The notes: generated by a model not told the origin, from the sequence alone. A DNA stretch of 64,000 nucleotides from Flavobacteriaceae bacterium MAR_2010_72 (GCA_003550275.1 QXCW01000002.1:2182001-2246000); one strand, 5' to 3'. Shown: positions 33,131-43,399, counted from the stretch's first letter. A program made the numbers and translations.

Positions 33131-34477
33131 CTAAACAACCAAGGCTTCCATAAACTCAAATCTCACCAAGCCGTCGTCATCAATTTTGGTCAATTCAACC
33201 TCGTGAAGTGTATTTACCAACTCGGGATTCCAGGGGGCTTTTACTTTTACGTAGTTTTCTGTAAAGCCATGAATATAGCCTTCCTTGTTCTCGCCTTCAA
33301 ATAAAACGGTAAGTTTTCGACCTATTTGGCTTTCGTAAAAAGCTCTTCTTTTTTTAGCGGATAAACCACGTAACATTTTACTTCGCTTTGCCCTTACATT
33401 TTTAGGTACTACATCTTCCATAACGGCAGCTTCGGTATTATCACGTTCAGAATAGGTAAAAACGTGTAAATACGAAATGTCCAGTGTGTTTAAAAAATTA
33501 TAAGTTTCTAAAAAATGCTCATCGGTTTCGCCAGGAAACCCAACAATAACATCAACACCAATGCACGCCTGTGGCATGACTTCTTTTATTTTAGAAACCC
33601 GATCCACATAAAGTTCTTTCATATACCGGCGCTTCATTTTTTTTAAAATGTCATTGCTCCCACTTTGTAAAGGAATATGAAAATGAGGCACAAAGGCTCG
33701 TGATTTTGAAACTAACTCGATAGTCTCGTTTTTTAAAAGATTAGGTTCTATAGACGAAATTCGAAGACGTTCAATACCTTCAACTTTATCTAATTCTTTT
33801 ACCAAATCTAAAAACGTGTGCTCATGTTTTTTATTCCCAAATTCACCTTTACCATAATCACCAATATTAACACCAGTAAGCACAATTTCCTTAATGTTTT
33901 GTTCTGAAATTTCTCTGGCATTGTTGAGTACATTTTCCATGGTGTCACTTCGTGAAATCCCACGGGCTAAAGGAATTGTACAATAGGTACATTTATAATC
34001 ACATCCGTCCTGAACTTTCAAAAAAGCTCGGGTTCGATCTCCAATAGAATAACTACCTACATAAAAATCAGCGTCGTCAATATCGCAAGAATGCACTTCA
34101 CCTGCACCTTTATTCCTAGTGGGCTGACTTAAAAGGTCATTGATATAACTCGTAACATTAAACTTTTCGGTCGCTCCCAATACAAGATCCACCCCGTTAA
34201 CATCGGCTAACTCATGTGGTTTTAACTGTGCATAACAACCCACAGCCACAACAAAAGCATCAGAATTCACTTTCTGGGATTGCTTCACTATGGATTTAAA
34301 TCGCTTATCCGCATTTTCAGTAACTGAACAAGTATTGATGACATAAATATCGGCGTGTTCAGAAAAGTCTACACGGTCAAAACCTTCTTCGGTAAAACTC
34401 CTTGCAATTGTAGAAGTTTCCGAAAAATTAAGCTTACAACCTAAAGTATAAAATGCGACTTTTTTTCTAGCGTTCAT
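33131..34477 (-). CDS. mtaB: tRNA t6A37 methylthiotransferase MtaB
   Basis: A 448-residue radical SAM enzyme that adds a methylthio group to t6A at tRNA position 37, forming ms2t6A. The N-terminal MTTase domain has cysteines C14, C50 and C81 for the auxiliary 4Fe-4S cluster. The radical SAM motif is CDYKCTYC (C159, C163, C166), and a TRAM domain follows near residue 385. The opening KKVAFYTLGCKLNFSETS is diagnostic for MtaB rather than MiaB. It is divergent from the oligopeptide-binding gene with a 45-base gap. Confidence 0.96.
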   Translation of the reverse strand: MNARKKVAFYTLGCKLNFSETSTIARSFTEEGFDRVDFSEHADIYVINTCSVTENADKRFKSIVKQSQKVNSDAFVVAVGCYAQLKPHELADVNGVDLVLGATEKFNVTSYINDLLSQPTRNKGAGEVHSCDIDDADFYVGSYSIGDRTRAFLKVQDGCDYKCTYCTIPLARGISRSDTMENVLNNAREISEQNIKEIVLTGVNIGDYGKGEFGNKKHEHTFLDLVKELDKVEGIERLRISSIEPNLLKNETIELVSKSRAFVPHFHIPLQSGSNDILKKMKRRYMKELYVDRVSKIKEVMPQACIGVDVIVGFPGETDEHFLETYNFLNTLDISYLHVFTYSERDNTEAAVMEDVVPKNVRAKRSKMLRGLSAKKRRAFYESQIGRKLTVLFEGENKEGYIHGFTENYVKVKAPWNPELVNTLHEVELTKIDDDGLVRFEFMEALVV

Positions 34478-34522
34478 TCTTGTATTTTTACCAAGGCTGC
34501 AAATTTACAATTAAAAAATTAT

Positions 34523-36151
34523 ATGATAAAACATGTTTCAAAGCATTTAACTTCAACAGTTTGCTATTTATCAATAAGTTACATGTTTATGATGTTCTTA
34601 TCCTGTGGAACAGACTCTAATCTAGATAGAGATAATTTAGTATTCAGATATAACGAACACGCGAACATAAACACCCTGGATCCAGCTTTTGCTAGAACTT
34701 TACAGGATAATTGGGTAGCCAATCAATTGTTTAATGGATTGGTGCAAACCGATAGTGACTTAAATATCATACCCTGTATTGCCAAAAGCTGGACTGTTTC
34801 TGATGACGGGATGACTTATTCATTTAACCTGCGAAACGACGTTTATTTTCACAAGCATAACTTATTCGGAAAGGATTCTACAAGAAGCGTAATAGCCGAA
34901 GACTTTGAATACAGTTTTAACCGTTTAAGGGATAAAAAGGTTGCTGCCCCTGGAAGTTGGGTTTTAAATAAAGTTGACGATTTTAAAGCTATAAATGACA
35001 CCCTATTTGAAATCAGATTGAAACAACCATTTCCGGCTTTTATAGGTCTGTTATCAATGAAATATTGCTCGGTTGTACCTAAAGAAATTGTAGAGCACTA
35101 CGGAAATGCCTTCAGAGCCAATCCCATCGGTACAGGCCCATTCAAATTTCAACGTTGGGAAGAAAACCTTAAACTCATTTTTAGAAGGAATCCCAATTAT
35201 TTTGAAAAGGATAGTACTGGTAACACGCTCCCCTATTTAGAGGCTATTGCCATTACCTTTTTACCCGATAAACAGAGTGAATTTTTGCAATTTGCCCAGG
35301 GCAAAATTGATTTTTTAAATAGTTTGGATGCCTCATACAAAGATGAACTTTTGACTGGAGATGGCGTTCTAAGAGAGTCCTATGCCGAAACGGTGAATAT
35401 GATTCGTGGTCCTTATTTAAATACGGAATATTTGGGATTCTATCTAGATTCAAAAACCCCAGAAATTCAATCAGAATTAATTAGGAAAGCGATCAATTAC
35501 GGCTTTGACAGAAAAAAAATGATGATCTATTTACGAAACGGTATTGGGAATCCCGCCAACGGTGGATTTATACCTATAGGAATTGCCGGTTATGATCCAT
35601 CAATTGGATTTTCTTATCAACCCGAAAAGGCGAAACAACTCATTGAACAGTTTAAAAAAGAAAGCGGAATATCCAATCCTAAAATCAACCTAACAACAAC
35701 GAGCAATTACTTAAGTTTTTGTGAGTTCATTCAACATGAACTTGAAAAACTAGGACTGAAAATATACGTAGACGTCATGCCCGAGGCCACATTACGGTCT
35801 GCTAGATCAAATGGAAAAGTGGATTTATTTAGAAGTTCTTGGATAGCCGATTATTTAGATGCCGAAAACTATCTATCCATTTTTTACAGCAAGAATTTTG
35901 CTCCAAACGGTTCTAATTATTTTCACTACAAAAGTGAAACATTCGATAGTTTATACAACAAAGCGTTTACCATAATTGATATTGAAGAACGCAAACACTT
36001 ATATACTCAAATGGATTCCATAGCTATGGCCAAAGCGATTATGGTGCCTCTCTATTATGATGAAGTGGTGCGTTTTACACAAAAAAATGTAAAGGGATTA
36101 GGGATAAACCCAATTAATTTATTGGATTTGAAACGCGTGAGGAAAGAGTAG
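34523..36151 (+). CDS. Oligopeptide-type ABC transporter substrate-binding lipoprotein
   Basis: A 542-residue SBP_bac_5 family protein (OppA/DppA). The signal peptide ends in MFLSC (Cys about residue 28), then NTLDPAFARTLQDNWVANQLFNGLVQTD is the standard first conserved region, with GMTYSFNLRNDVYFH and NPIGTGPFKFQRWEE following. It binds peptides or similar ligands outside the inner membrane. No permease or ATPase gene is nearby, so it is an orphan; partners may be elsewhere, or it may act as a sensor or chaperone. Confidence 0.9.
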   Translation: MIKHVSKHLTSTVCYLSISYMFMMFLSCGTDSNLDRDNLVFRYNEHANINTLDPAFARTLQDNWVANQLFNGLVQTDSDLNIIPCIAKSWTVSDDGMTYSFNLRNDVYFHKHNLFGKDSTRSVIAEDFEYSFNRLRDKKVAAPGSWVLNKVDDFKAINDTLFEIRLKQPFPAFIGLLSMKYCSVVPKEIVEHYGNAFRANPIGTGPFKFQRWEENLKLIFRRNPNYFEKDSTGNTLPYLEAIAITFLPDKQSEFLQFAQGKIDFLNSLDASYKDELLTGDGVLRESYAETVNMIRGPYLNTEYLGFYLDSKTPEIQSELIRKAINYGFDRKKMMIYLRNGIGNPANGGFIPIGIAGYDPSIGFSYQPEKAKQLIEQFKKESGISNPKINLTTTSNYLSFCEFIQHELEKLGLKIYVDVMPEATLRSARSNGKVDLFRSSWIADYLDAENYLSIFYSKNFAPNGSNYFHYKSETFDSLYNKAFTIIDIEERKHLYTQMDSIAMAKAIMVPLYYDEVVRFTQKNVKGLGINPINLLDLKRVRKE

Positions 36152-36480
36152 TCAGTCACCTAAAGGTTTTCCTATATCCTCAATTTCATTTTTAACTAAA
36201 ACTGTTGATTTTTCCCACCTCTTTTTCAATACATAGTAAAACCCCCAATCGGCTAATAAACCAACTGGAATGCCTAATAGATTAAGGCCAAAACTATTAT
36301 CCCAGTTGATTCCCCATTCAAAAATAAGGTCTAAAATAGCAAGAATAGATCCAAAAATAAAACCAGCTACATTATAAAGAACAACGCTCAAAATAGCATA
36401 AAGCCATTTATTCTTATTAAAATCCTCGGCAAGGGTATAAAACTCCTTCCTATAAAATAGATGAGTAAAATTCCTAACAT
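36152..36480 (-). pseudogene. Frameshifted small membrane protein gene
   Basis: An ATG at 36480-36478 opens a frame reading MLGILLIYFIGR. After the purine-rich run complementary to 36443-36450 the coding sense continues in the -1 frame: FYTLAEDFNKNKWLYAILSV, then LYNVAGFIFGSILAILDLIF, ending in a 79-residue readable tail. Adding one base in GGAAGGAG joins both parts into a protein of about 109 residues with two or three membrane helices. The pattern matches a small flavobacterial membrane protein family I recall. It is either a recent pseudogene or a sequencing error. A TTG at 36391 could start only the tail. Confidence 0.6.
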
Positions 36481-36495
36481 AAGACTCGTTTTAAA

Positions 36496-37671
36496 TTATT
36501 CTCGTCGGTACTTTTTGGTAAGTTCAAATACCTGTTCCAAGATTTTCGCATCCTGTTCTGAAAATTCAATGTTTCTTCGGGACATGACTACTTTAGCCAC
36601 TTCAAAAGCTTTTTTAGGAAGATAAGTGGTAAATCCGCCATGTCCTCCCCAACTAAAACTGGGTATAAAATTACGCGGAAAACCAGCTCCAAAAATATTG
36701 GCGTTCACTCCAACAACTGTTCCTGTATTGAACATGGTATTGATACCGCATTTACTATGATCACCCATCATAAGGCCACAAAACTGCAAACCCGTTCTTG
36801 CAAAACTATCAGTTTGGTAATCCCAAAGCCTTACTTGCGAATAATCATTTTTCAAATTAGACGTATTGGTATCTGCGCCTATATTACACCATTCGCCCAA
36901 AACGGAGTTACCTAAAAACCCTTCGTGCCCTTTGTTAGAGTAGGCAAACAAAACCGAATTATTGACTTCTCCGCCAACCTTGCAGAATGGTCCAACGGTA
37001 GTTGGTCCATAAATCTTGGCACCTAATTTCACGGTAGAGCCTTCACACAGGGCAAATGGTCCACGAATGATACTACCTTCCATGATTTCAGAATCTTTTC
37101 CAATATAGATGGGACCTGAACTGGCGTTTAGGGTTATAAATTCTAACTTTGCGCCTTCTTCAATAAAAATATACTCATGACCAATTACATTGTTGGATGA
37201 AGGTATTGGCTTGGATTTTCGGTTTTTGGTTAAAATCTCAAAATCTTCATGAATAGCTTGACCATTTTTTGAAAAAATATCCCAGGTATGTTCGATTTTT
37301 ATAAGCTCGTCATTGAACTCGATGGCTTCATAACGCTCAAAATCTATATCATCCTGACTATCTTTTGAAAAAAAAGCAATTACATCTTCATCTTTAAAAA
37401 TGGCCTGATTATCTTCAAGGCCTTTAATCATTTCGGCAAGTTCTGCGTTTGGTAAATATGAAGCATTGATCATAATGTTCTCATCCATCTCTACCATTGG
37501 GTATTTTTCAGATAAATAATCCTCTGTAAGTGTTGTGGTCCTAAATCCTAAATACAGTTCCCATTTTTCTCGAATGGTCAATATCCCAACTCTAAGGTCG
37601 GCCATTGGGCGCGTATAAGTAAAGGGCAATAAATTGTTTCGTGAGGGCCCGTCGAATAATATATAGTTCAT
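36496..37671 (-). CDS. GlmU-like sugar nucleotidyltransferase/acyltransferase
   Basis: A 391-residue protein starting at the ATG complementary to 37669-37671 (MNYILFDGPSRNNLLPFTYTRP). The N-terminal half resembles a nucleotidyltransferase fold but lacks the LAAGxGTRM loop of true GlmU. The C-terminal half is a left-handed beta-helix with hexapeptide-like turns (IYGPTTVGPFCKVGGEVNNSV, GNSVLGEWCNIGADTNTSNLK), as in acyltransferases. In Bacteroidota this family is annotated as GlmU-family protein. It could take part in amino-sugar activation for the envelope, but the missing loop makes the first activity doubtful. An upstream GTG/ATG-type extension of 11 residues is possible. Confidence 0.8.
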   Translation of the reverse strand: MNYILFDGPSRNNLLPFTYTRPMADLRVGILTIREKWELYLGFRTTTLTEDYLSEKYPMVEMDENIMINASYLPNAELAEMIKGLEDNQAIFKDEDVIAFFSKDSQDDIDFERYEAIEFNDELIKIEHTWDIFSKNGQAIHEDFEILTKNRKSKPIPSSNNVIGHEYIFIEEGAKLEFITLNASSGPIYIGKDSEIMEGSIIRGPFALCEGSTVKLGAKIYGPTTVGPFCKVGGEVNNSVLFAYSNKGHEGFLGNSVLGEWCNIGADTNTSNLKNDYSQVRLWDYQTDSFARTGLQFCGLMMGDHSKCGINTMFNTGTVVGVNANIFGAGFPRNFIPSFSWGGHGGFTTYLPKKAFEVAKVVMSRRNIEFSEQDAKILEQVFELTKKYRRE

Positions 37672-37751
37672 GTCAATCTTAGGAGTTAGAAGCGTTCTGC
37701 TCAATATTCAAACTAATGCATAATATCAAAAATAGCTTAATTACTGAAAAC

Positions 37752-37783
37752 AAAAAAGCCTTCAAGATAATTCCTGAAGGCTT
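37752..37783 (-). terminator. Terminator after rpmE2
   Basis: Minus strand AAGCCTTCA and TGAAGGCTT form a 9-bp stem with a 10-base loop, followed by a T-run. It separates rpmE2 from the GlmU-like gene. Confidence 0.85.
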
Positions 37784-37804
37784 ACTATAATTGAGTGGCT
37801 AAAC

Positions 37805-38056
37805 TTATTTTTTAAATTTAGCGTATTTGTTTTTGAATTTATCGATACGACCAGCTGTATCTACCAATTTAGATTTTCCAGTATAATATGGATGTGAGCT
37901 TCTTGAAATCTCAAGTTTAATTAATGGATACTCTACACCTTCAACCTCAAGAGTTTCATTAGTATCTGCTGTTGACTTTGTAATGAATACGTCGTCATTA
38001 GACATATCTTTAAATGCTACAAGTCTATAATTTTCTGGATGTATTCCTTTTTTCAT
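37805..38056 (-). CDS. rpmE2: 50S ribosomal protein L31 type B
   Basis: An 83-residue ribosomal protein starting [21 protein letters not shown]. The type B (zinc-free) form is identified by the absence of the CxxC pair found in type A and by [30 protein letters not shown]. The first in-frame codon, GTG at 38059, directly precedes this ATG and is less likely. A strong promoter lies upstream. In many bacteria type B L31 replaces the zinc form under zinc limitation; flavobacteria often carry only this form. Confidence 0.96.
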   Translation of the reverse strand: MKKGIHPENYRLVAFKDMSNDDVFITKSTADTNETLEVEGVEYPLIKLEISRSSHPYYTGKSKLVDTAGRIDKFKNKYAKFKK

Positions 38057-38093
38057 CACTAAAAGCTTTATATCGTTTCGTTTTTTCGAGCTG

Positions 38094-38123
38094 CAAATTT
38101 AGGCATTTTTTACAAATTACCAA
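38094..38123 (-). promoter_or_regulatory. Promoter of rpmE2
   Basis: On the minus strand TTG (complement of 38121-38123) is followed after exactly 19 bases by TAAATTTG (complement of 38094-38101), a perfect match to the flavobacterial promoter pattern, as also seen for rpmH. Confidence 0.8.
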
Positions 38124-38249
38124 TAATTTATTTTGTTTTTTAAAGCAACTTACTTTAAAAAGTGGTATTCGGCCTTTCTAACAGATATTTTGTAACATTT
38201 TTATCTAAATTTATACCAACTAACATAACATTAAACAAAACAAGAATTT

Positions 38250-38762
38250 ATGGAAACTCAAAAACCAACTGTTGGCAAATTTGCCATGAACTATGGGATT
38301 ATTCTAGGGGTAATCATGATATTAATATCAGTGATCATGTATGTGACAGGTATGTCACTAGACGGCGTACAATGGCCTCAATATTTATATTATATCATTT
38401 TCCCTGTTGTTATTTTTTATGCTATTGGACAATTTAAAAAACAAAACGCCAATGTATTAAGTCTTGGAGAAGCAATAAAAACGGGAATTGCAATTGCCGC
38501 TATTAGCGCAATTGTCTATATAATTTATGGACTTATATTCAATTATATTATAGACCCAGAATTTATGGGGCAAATGAAGGATGTGGTAAGAGATAAAATG
38601 CTTGAAGCTCCTAATGCCACCCAAGAAATGGTTGACCAACAAATGAAGGTCGTTGAAATGTTCATGAGCCCAGCTATTGGGTCTGCTTTCTGGATTGGCG
38701 CCAGTATGTTATTTGGTTTAATTTATTCGCTTATAGCGGGTTTAGTAATGAAAAAAGAATAA
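38250..38762 (+). CDS. DUF4199 membrane protein
   Basis: A 170-residue protein with four transmembrane helices (about 14-33, 39-58, 72-92 and 140-165) and a DUF4199-type layout, including GEAIKTGIAIAAISAIVYIIYG and the soluble segment DVVRDKMLEAPNATQEMVDQQMKVVEMF. The family is confined mainly to Bacteroidota and often precedes a GT2 gene, as here (57 bases to the next start). Function unknown. Confidence 0.82.
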   Translation: METQKPTVGKFAMNYGIILGVIMILISVIMYVTGMSLDGVQWPQYLYYIIFPVVIFYAIGQFKKQNANVLSLGEAIKTGIAIAAISAIVYIIYGLIFNYIIDPEFMGQMKDVVRDKMLEAPNATQEMVDQQMKVVEMFMSPAIGSAFWIGASMLFGLIYSLIAGLVMKKE

Positions 38763-38785
38763 TAGGCATGCTTAAATAATTTCTT

Positions 38786-38793
38786 TATTTTTG
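38786..38793 (+). promoter_or_regulatory. -7 box upstream of the GT2 gene
   Basis: TATTTTTG fits TAnnTTTG and lies 25 bases before the ATG at 38819. Confidence 0.5.
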
Positions 38794-38818
38794 AACATAG
38801 AATTTTGAAACTATTTAC

Positions 38819-39766
38819 ATGGATATATCAGTAGTCATACCGCTACTTAACGAAAAAGAGTCATTGACAGAACTACACGATTGGATTGCAGAAGTTATGC
38901 AATCCAATCGTTTTTCATATGAAATCATTTTTATTGATGACGGTAGTACTGATACGTCGTGGGACACTATCGTAAAATTATCTGAAAAAGATAAGCACAT
39001 CAAAGGCATTCATTTTTTAAAAAACTTTGGAAAATCACAAGCCTTGCATGCTGGTTTTAAAAAGGCGCAAGGGGATGTGGTCATCACCATGGATGCCGAT
39101 CTTCAGGATAACCCAAATGAGATTCCATACCTTTACAACATGATTACCAAAGAAGGCTACGACTTGGTCTCTGGCTGGAAAAAGAAACGTTTCGATGCTG
39201 TGGTATCTAAAAATCTACCTTCAAAACTCTTCAATTGGGCAGCAAGAAGAACTTCAGGTGTGAAATTACACGATTTCAATTGTGGCTTAAAAGCCTTTAG
39301 AAACGAGGTTATCAAAAATATTGATGTTAACGGTGAAATGCACCGCTATATTCCAGTTTTAGCCAAAAATGCTGGGTTTACAAAAATTGGCGAGAAAATA
39401 GTAAAACATCAAGCCAGAAAATATGGAGAAACCAAATTTGGTATGGAGCGTTTTATAAATGGCTTTTTAGATTTGATTACGATCTGGTTTTTATCAAGTT
39501 TTGGCAAGCGTCCAATGCATTTGTTTGGTGCTTTAGGCGTTATTATGTTTATGATTGGCTTTGGTTTTACCCTATATCTCGGTATTGATAAAGTATTCTT
39601 TAATCCGTATGGCCGGTTAATTAGCCAACGTCCTCAATTTTATATTGCATTGGCTACAATGATAATTGGGACGCAATTTTTTATCGCTGGGTTTTTAGGT
39701 GAGCTCATTTTAAGGAACAGTGCCAATAAGGAACGGTATTCTATTAAAGAAGAACTTAATTTCTAA
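38819..39766 (+). CDS. Glycosyltransferase family 2, GtrB/DPM1-like
   Basis: A 315-residue enzyme: GT-A domain at residues 1-225 with SVVIPLLNEKESL, FIDDGSTDTSW and the metal-binding DADLQD, then two transmembrane helices (about 232-255 and 268-290). This layout is that of polyprenyl-phosphate sugar synthases (GtrB/DPM1), which load a sugar onto undecaprenyl phosphate for use outside the membrane. It probably supplies sugar donors for envelope glycosylation. The neighbouring DUF4199 gene and phosphosugar mutase gene are often found with it. Confidence 0.9.
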   Translation: MDISVVIPLLNEKESLTELHDWIAEVMQSNRFSYEIIFIDDGSTDTSWDTIVKLSEKDKHIKGIHFLKNFGKSQALHAGFKKAQGDVVITMDADLQDNPNEIPYLYNMITKEGYDLVSGWKKKRFDAVVSKNLPSKLFNWAARRTSGVKLHDFNCGLKAFRNEVIKNIDVNGEMHRYIPVLAKNAGFTKIGEKIVKHQARKYGETKFGMERFINGFLDLITIWFLSSFGKRPMHLFGALGVIMFMIGFGFTLYLGIDKVFFNPYGRLISQRPQFYIALATMIIGTQFFIAGFLGELILRNSANKERYSIKEELNF

Positions 39767-39817
39767 ATTTAATCCCAAATTAACCTATTTAATTCCTTTA
39801 ACATTTTAGTAATTACG

Positions 39818-39825
39818 TATTTTTG
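39818..39825 (+). promoter_or_regulatory. -7 box upstream of the phosphosugar mutase
   Basis: TATTTTTG fits TAnnTTTG and lies 26 bases before the ATG at 39852. Confidence 0.5.
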
Positions 39826-39851
39826 CTAGATATTAAGCAAAGATCATTTTT

Positions 39852-41570
39852 ATGGAACCTGAACTTTTAGAACGTGTAAATTCTTGGTTAACTCCAACCT
39901 TCGATCAGGACACCCAAGCCAAGATTAAAAACTTACTAGCCAATAATCCAGCGGACCTGAAAGAAAGCTTTTATTGTGATTTGGATTTTGGTACAGGCGG
40001 TATGAGAGGAATTATGGGTGTTGGAACCAATCGAATTAACAAATATACACTTGGGAAAAACACTCAAGGGTTGAGTAATTATTTACACAAACAATTTCCA
40101 AATGAACCCATAAAAGCAGTGATTGCTTATGATTGCAGGCATAATAGTAAATCCTTGGCCAAGGTTGTTGCTGATGTATTTTCGGCTAACGGCATTGAAG
40201 TTTATCTGTTTGAAGATTTACGTCCTACGCCCGAACTGTCCTTTGCCCTAAAGCATTTAAATTGTCATTGTGGTATTGTTTTGACCGCTTCCCATAACCC
40301 GCCAGAATATAATGGGTACAAAGTATATTGGCAAGATGGTGGACAACTGGTTCCACCACAAGATGGTGAAATTATTGCTGAAATAAATAGTTTGGAGTAT
40401 TCTGAAATTAAATTTGAAGCTAATAGTTCGATAATAAATTTGATCGGAAAAGAGGTTGATGATGTATTCATAAAAGCTTCAGTGAATAATGCAAGTTTCA
40501 CCACAAAAGTTACTAAGGACGATTTAAACATTGTATTTACGTCACTACACGGCACCTCAATCACAACAGTTCCGGAAACCTTAAAACGTGCTGGTTACGA
40601 TAAGGTTCATATTGTTGAAGAACAACGAGAACCTAATGGTGATTTTCCAACCGTGAAGTCTCCTAACCCTGAAGAACCTGAAGCTCTTAAAATGGCTTTA
40701 GAATTGGCGAATAAGGTTATTGGGGATATAGTTATAGGAACAGATCCAGATTGTGATAGGTTAGGTATTGCAGTTAGAGATAATAATAACGAACTTATAT
40801 TGTTGAACGGTAACCAAACCATGCTGTTAATGACCGATTTTCTTCTGAAGCAATGGAAAAACCAAGGTAAGATTAAAGGGAAAGAATTTATTGCTTCCAC
40901 AATAGTATCAACGCCAATGATGCAGGTGTTAGGAAATGCTTATAAAGTTGAATACAAAGAAGGTCTTACTGGGTTTAAATGGATTGCCAAAATGATAAAA
41001 GATTTCCCAGAATTGAATTTTATTGGTGGTGGCGAAGAAAGTTTTGGGTATATGGTAGGTGATTTTGTTCGTGATAAGGATGCAGTGACCTCTACCCTTT
41101 TGGCCTGTGAAATCGCAGCGCAATCCAAAGCTAATGGAAGCTCATTGTATAAAGAACTTATTCAATTATATGTGAAGCATGGTTTTTATAAAGAACGATT
41201 GATATCCCTCACCAAAAAAGGGATTGAAGGCGCACAGGAGATCAAACAAATGATGGTCGATGCTCGTGAAAATCCACTAAAAATAGTTAATGGATCGAAA
41301 GTCGTGAAGGTTGAGGACTATCAGTTATCCATTACAAAACATATTGGTTCAGGAACTCAAGAGCCAATTAATATACCGAAATCCAATGTGCTGATTTACT
41401 ACACCGAAGATGGAAGTAAAATAGCCTTGAGACCTAGCGGTACTGAACCAAAAATTAAATTTTATATGAGTGTCAATGCACCTTTACGTTCAGCTTCAGA
41501 ATATTCTAAAGTTAATGCTGAATTAGAAGCTAAATTAGATGCTATTGTAAGCGAAATGAATCTTGTTTAA
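39852..41570 (+). CDS. Phospho-sugar mutase (phosphoglucomutase/phosphomannomutase)
   Basis: A 572-residue alpha-D-phosphohexomutase. The phosphoserine loop is [13 protein letters not shown] (S147), the metal loop is DPDCDRLG at about 298-305, the sugar-binding loop is GGEESFGY near 396, and the phosphate-binding loop is [12 protein letters not shown] near the C-terminus. It interconverts hexose 1- and 6-phosphates, linking central metabolism to sugar-nucleotide synthesis. Length is that of the longer PGM2-type subfamily. Its stop codon overlaps the ATG of the ABC transporter gene, so the two are co-translated. Confidence 0.93.
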   Translation: MEPELLERVNSWLTPTFDQDTQAKIKNLLANNPADLKESFYCDLDFGTGGMRGIMGVGTNRINKYTLGKNTQGLSNYLHKQFPNEPIKAVIAYDCRHNSKSLAKVVADVFSANGIEVYLFEDLRPTPELSFALKHLNCHCGIVLTASHNPPEYNGYKVYWQDGGQLVPPQDGEIIAEINSLEYSEIKFEANSSIINLIGKEVDDVFIKASVNNASFTTKVTKDDLNIVFTSLHGTSITTVPETLKRAGYDKVHIVEEQREPNGDFPTVKSPNPEEPEALKMALELANKVIGDIVIGTDPDCDRLGIAVRDNNNELILLNGNQTMLLMTDFLLKQWKNQGKIKGKEFIASTIVSTPMMQVLGNAYKVEYKEGLTGFKWIAKMIKDFPELNFIGGGEESFGYMVGDFVRDKDAVTSTLLACEIAAQSKANGSSLYKELIQLYVKHGFYKERLISLTKKGIEGAQEIKQMMVDARENPLKIVNGSKVVKVEDYQLSITKHIGSGTQEPINIPKSNVLIYYTEDGSKIALRPSGTEPKIKFYMSVNAPLRSASEYSKVNAELEAKLDAIVSEMNLV

Positions 41571-43399
41571 TGGACTACTTAAAAAGACTTTCACATTTTA
41601 TTTCTCCCTATAAAAGGTATGCCTATTTAAACATTTGCTTTAATGTGCTTTACGCATTGTTCAGCACCTTGGCTATGGTTTCACTTATGCCAATGATCAA
41701 TGTGCTTTTTGGAGAAGGCAAAAAAGTGTATGATAAACCTATTTACAAAGGAATAAAACACCTCAAATCGTATGTCGAAGATAGCTTAAACTATTTTATC
41801 ACCTATACAACGGACAATGATGGGGCCCAGCAAACATTACTTTATATGATCATCTTGATTATTAGTTTGTTTTTGCTAAAAAACCTATTTAACTATTTAG
41901 CTTTATTTTCGATTACATTTTTAAGAAATGGCGTCTTAAAGGATTTACGAAATGCCATTTACGAAAAAGTAATCGCTTTGCCTATATCTTATTATTCAGA
42001 AAAGAAAAAAGGAGATATAATTGCTAGAATTTCAGGTGATGTGAATGAGGTGAAAAACTCTTTACTAGCAGTATTGGAATTGATTGTGAAGGAACCTTTG
42101 ACTATTCTCTTCGCCATCATAACCATGTTCACGATTTCAACCAAGCTCACCATATTCGTGTTTTTATTTATCCCAATCGCAGGGTTGATTATTTCTCGAA
42201 TAGGAAAAAGTTTAAAGCGTAAATCAGACCGAGTACAACGTGAGCAGGGCATTTTTCTTTCTACATTAGAAGAAACTCTAGGCGGACTAAAAGTCATTAA
42301 AGGCTTTAATGCCGAAAAGAAGTTCAATGATAAATTTCAACAATCAACCAATAGATTTTACGATTTTTCAAACACCCTATTAAACAGACAAAACCTAGCT
42401 TCACCTACCAGTGAATTTCTAGGTATAGTTACTATTGCCGCATTATTATGGTACGGTGGAAGTATGGTACTGATTGATAAAACTTTATCAGGCGGTGCTT
42501 TTATTGGGTATATGGCATTAGCCTACCAAATATTAACGCCAGCAAAAGAAATTAGTAAGGCAAGTTACAAGGTAAAAGCAGGAAATGCAGCAGCCGATAG
42601 AGTCCTAGAAATTCTAGACACGGTTTCAGTATTAGAGGACAAGCCCAATGCCATAAAAAAAACCGATTTCAAGTCAGAAATTGATCTCAATAACATTTCA
42701 TTTAAATATGATGATGATTTAGTGCTTAAAAACTTTAGCTTAAAAGTCCCGAAAGGTAAAAGCATTGCGTTAGTAGGTCAATCGGGAAGTGGCAAAAGTA
42801 CAATTGCCAATCTTGTCACCCGTTTTTATGATGTAAACACAGGAAGTATAAGTATTGACGGCATTGATATTAAAGATCTCAAGCAAGATTCGTTGCGAGG
42901 ACTAATGGGATTAGTAACCCAGGATTCTATATTATTTAATGATAGTATTAAAAATAATGTACTGCTTGGCAAGGAGAATGCTACAGACCAAGAAGTGGTT
43001 GAAGCTCTTAAAATTGCTAACGCATGGGAATTTGTAAAAGACCTTCCTAAAGGCATTGAAACCAATATTGGTGATTCAGGAAACAAACTTTCAGGTGGCC
43101 AAAAACAGCGCTTGAGCATTGCAAGGGCTGTATTAAAAAACCCGCCAATTATGATTTTGGATGAGGCCACATCGGCACTCGATACCGAAAGTGAGCGTCT
43201 CGTTCAAGTAGCGTTGGAAAACATGATGAAAAACAGAACGTCAATTGTTATCGCACACAGACTTTCAACCATTCAAAATGCCGACGAAATTGTGGTAATG
43301 CAAAAAGGTGAGATTGTTGAAAAAGGCACTCACAATCAATTATTAGCACATAACGGTATGTATAAAAAATTGGTTGAAATGCAAAGTTTCGAATCATAA
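41570..43399 (+). CDS. ABC exporter, fused membrane and ATPase domains (MsbA-like)
   Basis: A 609-residue half-transporter. Six transmembrane helices lie in residues 18-335, and the nucleotide-binding domain has Walker A GQSGSGKST at 403-411, signature LSGGQKQR near 514 and Walker B IMILDEATSALD. It works as a homodimer moving lipids or lipid-linked molecules, in the manner of MsbA, but MsbA identity is not proved by motif alone. The ATG overlaps the stop of the phosphosugar mutase by one base. Confidence 0.93.
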   Translation: MDYLKRLSHFISPYKRYAYLNICFNVLYALFSTLAMVSLMPMINVLFGEGKKVYDKPIYKGIKHLKSYVEDSLNYFITYTTDNDGAQQTLLYMIILIISLFLLKNLFNYLALFSITFLRNGVLKDLRNAIYEKVIALPISYYSEKKKGDIIARISGDVNEVKNSLLAVLELIVKEPLTILFAIITMFTISTKLTIFVFLFIPIAGLIISRIGKSLKRKSDRVQREQGIFLSTLEETLGGLKVIKGFNAEKKFNDKFQQSTNRFYDFSNTLLNRQNLASPTSEFLGIVTIAALLWYGGSMVLIDKTLSGGAFIGYMALAYQILTPAKEISKASYKVKAGNAAADRVLEILDTVSVLEDKPNAIKKTDFKSEIDLNNISFKYDDDLVLKNFSLKVPKGKSIALVGQSGSGKSTIANLVTRFYDVNTGSISIDGIDIKDLKQDSLRGLMGLVTQDSILFNDSIKNNVLLGKENATDQEVVEALKIANAWEFVKDLPKGIETNIGDSGNKLSGGQKQRLSIARAVLKNPPIMILDEATSALDTESERLVQVALENMMKNRTSIVIAHRLSTIQNADEIVVMQKGEIVEKGTHNQLLAHNGMYKKLVEMQSFES

